DNA of 24,075 bases, taken from Jimgerdemannia flammicorona (lineage: Eukaryota; Mucoromycota; Endogonomycetes; Endogonales; Endogonaceae). Under the pieces are notes generated by a model. That model saw only the letters and a program-made list of their open reading frames with translations, was not told the DNA's origin and ran no database searches. Numbering within the stretch: position 1 is the first letter of the stretch; every line of letters starts with the position of its first letter. Shown here in pieces: positions 1-9,999 of the stretch. The stretch spans positions 1 to 24,075 of the forward strand of contig RBNI01001151.1 in assembly GCA_003990745.1 (NCBI GenBank), given 5' to 3'. Made by a program: the position numbers and the translations under genes.

Positions 1-34
1 TTTTTTTATAGTCACTTGGACTCCATCCTTTATT
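1..34 (-). terminator. LINE 3' end: polyadenylation signal and A-tail
   Basis: On the minus strand AATAAA lies at 29-34, followed about 20 nt later by TATAAAAAAA reaching position 1. This is the expected poly(A) 3' terminus of a LINE. The tail may continue beyond the window, so the target-site duplication cannot be examined. The 3' UTR runs from 223 to 1. Confidence 0.65.
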
Positions 35-223
35 AGTACCAGTTTATGAATAAGTATACATCATCACCACCCACTACCCAATCCCCATAGGGGGGCCCCT
101 CCCCACCTCCTTACGAATAAAAATCACCCTTTCACCCACTACTCCAACTCTCCCTCCACTCTGCCCATAAATTTTCTCCACTAAGTGGTGCCTCCGACCG
201 CCCTGCAGCCCCCAACCAAGCCA

Positions 224-3200
224 TCAGCCCGTTAAGGTGTCTTTCATAAGCCTATGCCATTGTAGCAACCGGTCCCCCAAGCCCTGTCTCCTCCCATCCT
301 CAAAAATAAATAGCCAATGACTGGCCAGCCCTACCCAAATAGCCAAAGCCCAACTCAAGGTAAGCCACTCCTTCCCTATCCCCCCTACCAATCTATCCTG
401 CAAGTCCTCCCACCTCCCCCTTACTTTATCTCCCCTATGCCGTACTCCCAAATATTCTCCAATTGTCCGCCAGAAATCCCCCAACACCTCACACTCTCCT
501 AGCCAATGTTCTGGCATCTGTACATAACCCCCCTTCTGCCCTACATTATGGCACTCCTTACAGTTGAAGCAACCCCCTATGACAAGGTGCCCCAAGTGAA
601 AGTTGAGCATAACATTCCTTCACAGCATATGCCATCAGACCATCCAGTACTTCGGCGGCATCCACTTTCTCACTACAGTACTCCAGGTCCAAACACCATA
701 CCAGTCCCACTCTTCACCAATTCCAACTCCTTGCCAACCGCTAGGCCACAGATCCTGGCCCGGTCCCCTTTGGCATTCCATTCCATCCTCAATGTCAAAC
801 TCAATTAAAGGAGTGCCACCCAGCAGTATACGATCCCATCTCCATACAGCCGAGTCCCAGTCCTCCTCCCCTTCATTCCCCTGCCAATGAATACCAATGT
901 GGTGCACCCCTTCTGCAATTCCCCACCAAAATCTTTTGTAATGCAGTTGTGCAGTATTCTGAAGGCCAACTAATGAGATGAGATCACCAGTTGAGCCTCT
1001 TGGCGATGACTGCCTCTCCTAGATCTTCTGTAGCAGAGGAACCCAACCACCTCCTCTCAATTCCACTGCCCTCTTTAGCTGCCATGCTCTCAAGCAGTGT
1101 AACCATTTTGGAAAGTCAACCAGCCCAAGGCCACTCCTTGCCACCGGAAGGGACAAGGTCTCCCAACCAATCTAACTCTGCCTGCCAGCCCAAATCCATC
1201 CCTTCGCCGACTTCATCAGTCTCTTCACCACCCAGGCTGGGAAGTCCAAATGATATGCCAGGTACCACAACTTCAGCAGCCAGTAGACATTCAAAATTGA
1301 GACCCGCCCTGTCAGAGAAAATTGTCTTCCCCCCCAACTCCACAGGGCCTCCTCTCAGATTCCAATCCTCTGCTCCCACCAAAGCCTGAGCAGAACTGAC
1401 CCATAGACTGTCAGATAGATGCCTAAGTACCGCACCGCTTCACCAGTGGGGACGATTGTTCCTATAACCTCCCCTCCCACCAAGCCATTGCCTAGCACCA
1501 TTGTTTCACACTTATGCCAATTCAGCTTAGCTCCAGAGTTCTCCTTATACCACTCGACAGTCTTCTTGAGCCCTTCAACATCCGCAATCGAACCCAAGCC
1601 CACCACCATGTCATCTGCAAAGGCCCCAACTTTCCATCCAATGCCAAAGACAGAGAGCCCCACTATCCTCCTCTGAATTCTGTCCATGAGGGGTTCCAGG
1701 GAGAGAGCATACAAAATGGGGGACAGTGGGTCCCCCTGGGGCACCCCCCTATCCAAGGGGAATGCTACCCCTCTATGTCCATTACATGTAAGTGTAGCCC
1801 TACTCCCTTCCAGTAGGCTGACCATCACTGACCAGAATTGGGGTGGAACCCCCATTCTATCCAAAACTTTCGCCAGCCAGACTCTTCGCACCTGGTTGTA
1901 CACCTTCTCCTGGTCCAAGAAGACTAGATGCCCATCCAGTCCACAGGCCCTTGCCCCTTCGATAACTCCATGTACCCAGGCAGTGCCATCCCTGATGAGC
2001 TGACCACCCACAAATCCCCTCTGCTCAACACCCACGACTTGTTGGGCCACCTTCTGTAGTCTCACCACCACCACCTTAGTCACCAACTTTCTGTCCATAT
2101 CGAGCAACATTATTGGCTGCCAGTTCTTCCAATCCTCCCGCCTTCCTTTGTTTTTATAAAGTAGTGTCACCAGCCCAAGGTTCTGCTCCCCCACCCACCT
2201 CCCTGTCTGTAGAATAAGGTCGCACAATTCTGTCATCTCTCCCATCACCCCTGGGACTCCAACCATTCGTTTCCAAAAGTCCCAGGGCAGACCATCCTCC
2301 CCAGGTACTGTACCTGGTGTTGTCACAGCAAGAACCTGATGGATCTCAACCTCCTGTACAGGCATCACCAGGTCACCTAGCCCCTCGACTTATGGTGGGT
2401 GCCAATCCTCCAATGTTTGTTCAATGGTAGCGGCATCTGCCCCACCCTCCTCCTCACTCCACAATCCACTCCATCTCTCCTTCAGCGATCTAAGAATGTC
2501 CTGTACACCATGCACCAGTCTACCATCTGAGTCCAACACCCCTTCCCACTGCTGCTGTACCTGCCTCACCCTAAGGGCCCTTGTAAGAAACTTGGAAGGC
2601 CTCTCCCCTTCCTCCAGATTCTGCCAGCGGAGCCGTGCTGCCAAGCTCCATGCCCTCACCTCTTCCTCCTCCCACAGCACCTGTTGTAGTTCCCCAACCT
2701 CCATTTTCGCTCTCATTAATCTCCAATCTTCTTCGCCCTCCAACATTGACATCCTCGCCCACTTCTCCAGAAGCCTAGTCAATCTAGTAGAAGCCCAATA
2801 CACTCTACGCCTTCTCTGCTTCCCTGCCTCCTTGCCAGCCTCACTTCAGTAAATCTTGGCCATCTCCTTCATCCTCATCCACCGAACCCCAACTGAGGCA
2901 CCCTCCTGCTGCCAGGTCTCCACCCTCAGCTGAATGTCCTTAGCCCACTCATCCCACTGGGTCTTGTCATCTAACAAAGAGAAATTGAGGTGCCAATATC
3001 CAGGCCCATCCCCACTTCCCCCAAAACACCCCTGTCCCAAAAGCCCCCAGTGATCCGACCATGGACACCATTCCACCTCCAGTGACTTCCAAACATCTAG
3101 GCCCCAGCAGCTGGCCATCAAAATCCAGTCGATTCTTGTCCCCAGACCCCCTGCCCAATGTGTATAAACCCTCCTATTCCCCCAGCATTCTCTACCAGCA

Positions 3201-3730
3201 TCTACCAGTGCACTTAGTCTTTCTACTTCCTCCTATGCCACCAGTCCTCCACTCCTGCTCTCAGCACCCCATCCTCCATCTGTTCTATCCAACAGTATAT
3301 CCCGAACCATATTGAAATCTCCCCCAAGCATATCCACTCCAGCCTCTGCAAGCATTCCACTCTCCTGTAGGCCTTTCACCCAATCTACTCTCTCACCCCA
3401 TACCACAGAGCAGTAGCAGGAGCTGACTGTAACTGGCTCCCAGCCTGCCCGAATCCACTCACCCCAAACCAGCCTCTCCCCCCAGCTCCTCACCTCCTGT
3501 ATCTCCCCTCTGCCTTTCCGAACCAAAATCCCAACCTTGCCTTTCCAAATCGCCACACCTCCCCATTCCTTTGTCCATTCCATCCTATCAGAGTCATCTT
3601 CACACCGGACATCCTGCAAGAGGAAGAGATCAGCCTCCAATCCCTTCATCCAAGTAAAAATATTTCTGCATCGAGTAGCACCCCGTAACCCATTTACATT
3701 CAAAGAAAAAATGTTAGTTGTACTGTTCAT
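224..3730 (-). pseudogene. LINE ORF2: APE endonuclease-reverse transcriptase, broken by stops
   Basis: The product would nick target DNA and reverse-transcribe the LINE RNA. The ATG at 3730-3728 is chosen because the endonuclease motif LNVNGLRG follows at residues 10-17. Endonuclease signatures in order: LLQDVR (the usual LQET/LQD region), GGDFNM, RIDWIL, SDHWGL. RT signatures: GEDGLPWDFWK (~residue 477), NWQPIMLLDMD, VFLDQEKVYN (first Asp ~606; second Asp of the block is Asn), GVPQGDPLSP, AFADDM (codons near 1610-1618), VRYLGIYL. A C-terminal C-x2-C...H-x4-C motif lies near 500-570, like the zf-RVT region of other LINEs. All 1,168 codons are in one frame, interrupted by stops at 3233, 2846, 2390, 1355, 1172, 1019, 635 and 620 (lowest base of each). 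No indel is needed anywhere. Dead copy. Confidence 0.9.
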
Positions 3731-3760
3731 AATGTAAAATGTTATGCTGTTAACCAATCT

Positions 3761-5722
3761 CTACTGCTCCATGCTCATCTCCTCCTGCACTATGTCCAGA
3801 TTACGTTCCACAGCCACCTCCTCCTCTTCCGCCCTCTGAGCCTCTAATCCAGCCAGCAGTTCATTCATCTCTCCATCTGCTTTCTCCTTGAACTCCTCTT
3901 GGTATTCAATGCATGCCTCCTGCCAGAGCTGCAGCCTATGCCACTTATTCCAGCAGTATTCAGCCCTCTCTCCAGCAATGACCGCTATCTCTGCCTCCCT
4001 CTCCTTATCCACCTCATACCCTTTCTCCTCCAGATATACCGCAAGAATTTCCACCTTCAATGCCTTCATTACTCCATATCTCTGCATTATCTCTGCCCAA
4101 TGATCATCGCTCATCACTCACAAGTCCACCTCCCCCAACTCTTCTGCCACCAGGTTGTTCATCATCTGGCACATCCACAGTAAGTTCCCCACTGCCTTCC
4201 CCCCTGGAGTCGCTGGCCTTCCTCCATCCAACATAGTGGTGTCAGCTCCAGTGCTTGCAGACTCATCCCACACCTCTGGGACATCCACCAGTTCCTCCTC
4301 GCCTGCCTCCACCACCTGTCCCCCATATGCTACCTCCAGAACTCCAAATTGCACCCTCTGGGCCCCTCACATTGGCATATCTTCTACCACCCTATTTCAG
4401 GAAGCCGGGCCACGTCTGATAAGAGGGGTAGGGAAAGGAGAGCCCTCCCAGTCCTCCTCTCACACCTCCAACGTACCATCAGTATATGGGTCCTTATTGT
4501 GCTTTGCCGTATCCTCCCCTGCCTTCGTCTTGTCCATCCCCTTCCCCTCACCAGCCCAGACACTCACTTCGGCTCCCCCTGCGCCCTTCACCTTGCTCGC
4601 ATCCCCCAGTGGCCCATCGCCCATCTTGGCCAGCAGCTCCTTCTGTCTCTTATGCCCCTGAGCCCTTTCCCACTGCTCCTTGGGCACTCGAATCCTCTTT
4701 CCATCTACCACCTCCAAATGCGTCACCTCCACATAAGTATCCCAAGCCTTCACTTGCCTCTCTACAGCACCATCCAGCTCTTCTAGCACTTCCAATAAAT
4801 CCTCCTCCTCCTCCTCACTACCCTTCATCCTTGCTACCTTACACAGGATCACTCTCCAGACCATCACCGAAGGCCAGTCCCTCGCCTTCCCAGAAGCTTC
4901 CTTCCCAGCCAGCCAAATCCTCACATCTACATTGCCAGTCCTGAGCGATGTCCCTTCCCAGATCCTGAATCTGATATCCACTACCTCTCCATACTCTGCC
5001 ATGAAATCCTCAACTCTCTTTCTCATCTCCATTGCTGACACTGTTGGTACTCCTTTCACCAGCAGTTGGACCACCCTGGGATCCCACTTCAGGCAGTGCG
5101 CCATTGGAACACACACCTCCCCAACCACTAATCCAACCTTCAGTGCCTCCTCCAGCAGTGCCACCTCCTCAAAACCCACCTCCACTCCCTCCAGTCTCTT
5201 CAAAAATTTCACAGACACCGCTCCAGCCACCTGCTTAGTGATGAGCCCCAGCACCATTTTTGCTGTCACTGCCAAGCCCTGGAAACACATTGTGACTGCA
5301 AATTCTGAGCTCGACTTCTTGAGTAACGGTGCCACCACCAGTCCCGTTACACCATCTGCTAGGTCCCCAGGCCTCATACCTTTCCCACTGCTCAGCTCAC
5401 CATCAGCAGTCCCATCTAGATTTTTTTCCAGATCGCCCATCACACCTCCATCAGCAGTCCCTGCCTCAGCTGCTACCCCCCCAGCTCCACCCCTATGGCC
5501 CCCCAGAGAGGTACCCCCATGAGATTGCTGCCTAGAAGCCCTCACCAGCACCTTCCCCCCCCTCAGCCAGCTCTCCAGTCCAGCTCCCTGCTGTCCCCCC
5601 TTCATCTTTTCTGCAAAGCTCGCCCTGCTAGATCCTTGACCTCCAGCTCTGCCCCCTCCTCCACCATGTCCTCCTGCCAGCAGGCCCCTCATGCTTCCCC
5701 CCAAGCCAGGGCCTCTCCCCAC
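3761..5722 (-). pseudogene. LINE ORF1: nucleic-acid-binding protein, broken by stops
   Basis: This would be the RNA-binding chaperone of the LINE ribonucleoprotein. Counted from 5722, the N-terminal ~130 residues are Gly/Ala-rich and include the SFAEKMK patch common in fungal LINE ORF1 proteins. Residues ~218-272 look like a divergent RRM: VQLLVKGVPT as the first strand, EYGEVVDIRF in the middle, VDVRIWL near the end. The C-terminus is acidic and probably coiled-coil, rich in Glu and ending MSMEQ. Position 5722 is a GTG preceded by an in-frame TAA (5723-5725), and the same frame stays open to 5812, so the true start is probably upstream or lost. Further in-frame stops, all TGA, lie at 4460, 4397, 4367 and 4118. 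No frameshift was found. ORF2 follows after 30 nt. Confidence 0.75.
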
Positions 5723-7815
5723 TTACTGCCACTTGAATGCTCCAGGGCCACCCTGCCCAGTATGCACCTCAGGATACTCATTGGTTGCTATGAAACTAGT
5801 AGCTTGTCTTCAGAAACTGCATTGAAAGTGTTGCCAAAAGACTGTGTAACCTGAATGTTACTGGAGAAAGATGTGTTGGTATATTGTTTGTAGCTTTTCT
5901 TCTATGTTTTTTTGTCCTTGGTGGGCCTTCTAATGTTCCTTTCAGATGAGATCTTCTTGTGTCTTGATGGTCAAAAGAGCTTTCTTTAGGGTGCAGTTTC
6001 TTAGTATATTCCTCTTCTGATTTATTAGAGTTGGCAGAAAAGTATATCAACATTGTTATGAGCTTTCTCTGCTTTATAAATAATGGTGATTTTGTAATCC
6101 TAAAGGATAAGAATCCAGCAGACCAGGATTCTGATGGGTTTCTTATAGTTGAATAGTCATTTGAGGGCAGTATGGTTAGTTATCAGAGTGAATTTTTTCC
6201 AATGAGATAATGCTTAAACAGAGTGACAGCCTATATGACTGCAAGGTATTCCAGTTTAGTACTACTATAATTAGTCTACTGTTGGTTAGTAGCTCAGCTT
6301 ATATAAGCTATTATATAGTATTATTGGTCAGGTCCTTCTTAGGCTAGAACTGCTCCAAGGCCATCTTTAGAAGCATCTATATACAAGATGAATGACTTCT
6401 GTAGATTGGGCCAAATAAGGATTAGTGCTGTAGTCATTTGGTGCTTGAGTTCTTTGAAGGCTAGTTCTTATAATTCTGTCCATTTATAAGTTGAGAAGGA
6501 TTTGGATTGGGGTAGTAATTTGGACAAAGTTCTTGATAAACCTTCTGTAATAGGACACTAGTATCAGGAATGATAGTATTTTCTTTGGGGTCTTGGATAC
6601 TGGCCAGTTGTTGATCTTCTCAGTTTTCTTTGGGTCTATATGGATTCTTTCTTTTGAAACTATAAATCCAAGGAATTTGAGTTTCTGTTTTCCAAAGTAG
6701 TATTTCTTAGCATTAAGCCTCAGGTAATTCTTGTAGGTAAGCTTGAAGAATTCTTCCAGATGGTGTAGATATTCTTCGAAATTTGATGAATAGATATTGG
6801 AGTCATCTATATATACAATTAGGCAGTAGTGGATCAGTGGGACATAAACTGAGTTCATCATCCTCTGGAAGGTGGAGAGTATATTGCAAAGTCCAAAGGA
6901 TATTTGGAGATATTCAAAAAGTTTTCCTAGGGTAAGAAAGGCTGTTTTCTGAATGTCTTTTGGGTCTATGGGGATCTCATGGAATCCTGCAAAAAGGTCT
7001 ATACTGCTGAAGTATCTGGCATCTTGTAACTGGTCCAAAAGGTCATTGATTCTGGACAAAGAGTAGACATCTTTTTCTGTTACTGAGTTGAGCTTTCTGT
7101 AATCTACACAGAGTCTCCTTTGATACAATAAGTATAGAGCTGGTCCAGGAGCTAGTAGAGGGTCAGATAACTCCATTATCTAAGAGTTCATTAATGTGTT
7201 CCTTCTCAAATATTTTTAGGTGATGGGGTATTCTATAGGGTTTCTGCTGAATGAGTGTTACATTTTCTGTATTTATACTATGGTGATATAACAGGTTATA
7301 TGACAGATTGTCATAGTCTGTGGTAAAGATATATTGATACTTGTAAAGGAGTTCTACTAGTTGTTACTATTGCTGAGATGTCAATTCTTCTCTAATGTTG
7401 GTGGAAGGCTTCACTGTCTTCTAAATTGCAGAGGGGCCTTTCCTTTCTTCTGGGACCTTTTGCTGTTTCCTAATAAATTTAATTTATAAACTTCTCTGTG
7501 AGTCTGGTTAAGAAAAGGCATCAGATGTCCTATGATGGTTCTTTTTGACAAGATTATGCTTTCTCAGCTATGATTGGTTGCTTGAGAGTGTACAGAGTTT
7601 ATCTTGTCAGAGAATGTGTGTTCCTCAATATCCAGATAGTTGATATCTTCATTGAGTTTGAAGAAGAGATTTCTTGGATCAGGTGTGGCAAAGATTTCGA
7701 AGGTGGTTTGCTCTCCTGGTTCCAAGATGAGGTTCTTGTATAATCTGACTGATTGGTAGTATACTTACTGAGGAGTATTCTTCTTGAAGTAGTTGACCTG
7801 AAGAAGATATACTTC

Positions 7816-8208
7816 CTTCTTATCTGAGCTTCCAAATTCTTTGATTTGTCTTATTCTTCCAGTCAGTTCAAGGACTTCTTGTAATTGTGGTGTCTTGACT
7901 TCTATAAAGACTGCTTGTGTAATCTTCTATTCTCTAAGAATTTAGTACTATTCTGTTCTACTATTGTGTAAGATAATCTTGATTTCACCTATATATCCTA
8001 GATCTATGGTTCCTCCTTTAGTTACTCTTTGCCTGATAAGCCTGGACCTTGAGGTTAGCTAGATGTAAGTTCTTTTGGGTGGCTGCATGGCTACTCCTAT
8101 CCTAAATACCAGTATTCTTTCAGATTTAATAAGTTCATCCTCCAAACTGTAGAGGTCATACCCTATATCTTCCTGGTAAGCTTTGGTTGGAGGTTTGGCC
8201 TTAGGATG
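7816..8208 (-). pseudogene. dUTPase domain inside Gypsy copy 1 pol
   Basis: dUTPases hydrolyse dUTP to dUMP and pyrophosphate, lowering uracil incorporation during DNA synthesis. All five family motifs appear in order in a single frame. Motif I: AYQEDIGYDLYS (8181-8146). Motif II: LTSRSRL (8058-8038). Motif III: GGTIDLGYIGEIKIILHN (from 8016), keeping the conserved Asp and Tyr. Motif IV: KITQAVF (7926-7906). Motif V: EFGSS (~7839-7825), a degraded form of the usual RGxxGFGSS. Length (~130 codons) suits the trimeric dUTPase fold. It lies downstream of the protease and upstream of the RT in the same frame as both. Four in-frame stops (8059, 7948, 7942, 7927, lowest base of each) inactivate this copy. 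Gypsy copy 2 is truncated just before this point. Confidence 0.87.
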
Positions 8209-9177
8209 GAGCAGGATATACTGGGTAATATCTTTACTGAGTTTGAGCTGTCCTTGGGCTGAAGCTCTACTGACTATAAACCTCCAGACTCTTAAGTTGA
8301 GATGTAGCCATCTGGCTCCAGTAGAGAGATCTCAGAGATAATTGATTCCTCTCCTTCCTACAGAGTCTAGGGCTTCCATAAAATTGGTAGCATCTTCTAT
8401 CTATCCTTGGCAAGTTGCATGTCTGATGAGAGTGAGGATGTCTTCTCCCAAATTATAGATCTTGAGAATCTTCCTTCCAGATTTCTTGGCTTGACTTTTT
8501 TGGATCTGGGTTCCATTGTCTCCTCTCTTTAATGTGTGAACTGCAATATTCAGGCTGAGGTGAATCTTCTGGTTTCTACAGTCTCCACAGTCAAGGTGTC
8601 TTTTATAATTATAGTATCCTATTGCTTGTAAATACTGTTCTTGATTGTTGATTTCTTATTGCTTTGGAAATCAGTATCTATCTTAATCATAGACTAGAGG
8701 GAAAGGGACAGGGGTATACTTCTATTTGTATGAAGAGACCTTATCCCCTAGCTTGACTTTGCAAGACTGTGGTCATTTCTTGGAAGATAGTTAACTATAC
8801 AATTGTAGTGAGAACTTCTGGCCTTTGGAGTCTCTGTTTTCCCTATTAATTCAGTAGGTGGCACTGATAGTATAGTCTCAAGGAGAGTGAAAGACTATTT
8901 GGTACTAGTGTCTTCCTAGTCTAAAGACTTTTTTCTGATGTGTTTCTCATTTTGAAATAATAGTAATTATGCTTAGTCCTTCTTCAATGTTCCAGGGATT
9001 ATTATCTTCTAATGGTTTCTAGTGAGGATTATCCCAGGGGATGAGTTTAGGGAGATCTTCTTGTTCTGGAGCTTTTTGTTCAGGAACCTCCTGTTCAGGG
9101 ATTTCTTTTTTCTCAGATGATTCTTGGTCTCAAATTGCTTATACTTCTGTAGCTTTGGCTGCAGGTGTTTCTGAAAC

Positions 9178-9297
9178 ATGTCTGCATTTCTTCTTCCTTT
9201 TTCTGCACTTAGGGCAGACTGTGTCAGGTGAATTCCTTGTTCCAATGATCTTGAAGAAGTGCTCAGAGCACTTGTGTCTTTTAAGACAGGTGGGGTA
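9178..9297 (-). other. Cys/His-rich (putative two-zinc) module, copy 1
   Basis: Codons here read PTCLKRHKC ... CPKCRKRKKKCRH. They match the copy-2 pattern C-x2-C-x5-C-x2-H-x14-C-x2-C-x6-C-x-H, except that the first Cys is Tyr in this copy. It lies 178 codons after the protease active site in the same frame. A long basic run (RKRKKK) sits between the last two cysteines. Zinc binding is inferred from ligand spacing only. Confidence 0.6.
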
Positions 9298-9999
9298 TTC
9301 TTTGATCTGTTCTGCAATGGCCCTGATTGTGATAGGGATAGTGTTTCTGGTCCACATATTGTCTTCTGGCCTGTCATCTACTAGGTTGATTTGGAGATTG
9401 AGTCTGGGGTCATTTCCATCTTCAGATTCCCCTTCCTCTTCTGTGGTAGATTCTTTACTGCCGGCATATTCCTCTTAAATAGTGACCTTCTTCTTTTCCT
9501 TTAATTGCTCATAGCTAGTCACCTTTACACTGTACTTATTTCCTCAGTAATCAAACTTGAGCACTTACTGGTCAATATCAACAACTGTATTCATCTCCTT
9601 CATCCAGTTGGTGCCAAGGATTATGTCATTGATGATAGCTTTAGTAATAATAGCTTTCAGGATAGAAAACTAGAAGTATCTCAGAGAGATAGTGATATTT
9701 CATACTTCTCCAAAGGATTGAGTTCAGACTCCATCTGCTACTATAATACTGAGATTGGATGGTCCATCAATAGGCTATTGAAGGGTGTCCAGAAATTATT
9801 TGGCAATGATACAGATAGCTACTCCTATATCAATGAGGATTTTTGCCTTTTGTCCTCTAATATCTCTATGTAAGTAAGTACCGACATATCTTTCTGTAGT
9901 CTGAATAATAGTTGGGGCTAGTTCTTATTGTGGGATTAGGACTCAGTTAGTGCTGGATCTAGTAGTTCTCAGAATTTGTTTTGAACTTCAGTAGGTATA

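Larger units (their letters stand above)
1..5812 (-). mobile_element. LINE (APE-type non-LTR retrotransposon), decayed
   Basis: Read on the minus strand, this block has the order ORF1, ORF2, 3' UTR, A-tail expected of an APE-class LINE. It is much richer in GC, and strongly C-rich on the plus strand, than the AT-rich DNA that follows. ORF1 ends at 3761 and ORF2 begins at 3730, 30 nt apart. The 3' end is marked by AATAAA (29-34) and then a run of A at 1-7. The 5' edge is not sharp: the ORF1 frame is open upstream to 5812, where AT-rich Gypsy sequence starts and no ATG is seen, so 5' truncation on insertion is likely. Clade was not assigned; the RT motif DQEKxY resembles L1/Tx1-like elements. 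Both ORFs carry stop codons but no frameshift, so the copy cannot make functional protein. Confidence 0.88.
6010..9880 (-). pseudogene. pol: Gypsy copy 1 pol: protease-zinc modules-dUTPase-RT-RNase H
   Basis: Protease (~9870), the Cys/His module (9297-9178), dUTPase (~8208-7816) and RT (7176-6484) all lie in one codon frame, so they formed one polyprotein. Between ~7430 and ~7150 the recognisable pre-RT sequence (REELTSQQ, QKPYRIPHHLK, ELLDNGVI) runs in a second frame, so a pair of compensating indels has occurred. RT motifs: LCVDYRKLNSVT, FSSIDLFAGFHEIPI, KTAFLTLGKLFEY, FGLCNILSTFQRMMN, YIDDSNIYS, FLGFIVS. RNase H follows after another frameshift: FILYIDASKDGLGAVLA, NYSSTKLEYLAVI, TNHTALK, ending ITIIYKAEKAHNNVD near 6015. 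The protease DTG triad is DIG here (9823-9831, GAT ATA GGA). Upstream of RT, GEQTTFEIFATPDP and SKRTIIGHLMPF match the beta-rich linker often seen before RT in Gypsy elements. No integrase is found. Inactive. Confidence 0.88.

Noticed and set aside
620..3235. Alternative genetic code to explain in-frame stops of LINE ORF2
   Set aside because: All three stop codons occur, while the kelch gene and other frames use normal termination. Mutational decay is simpler.
4155..5535. Several Ser/Pro-rich plus-strand open frames
   Set aside because: They are antisense to LINE ORF1. Their Pro/Ser content mirrors its Gly-rich coding strand.
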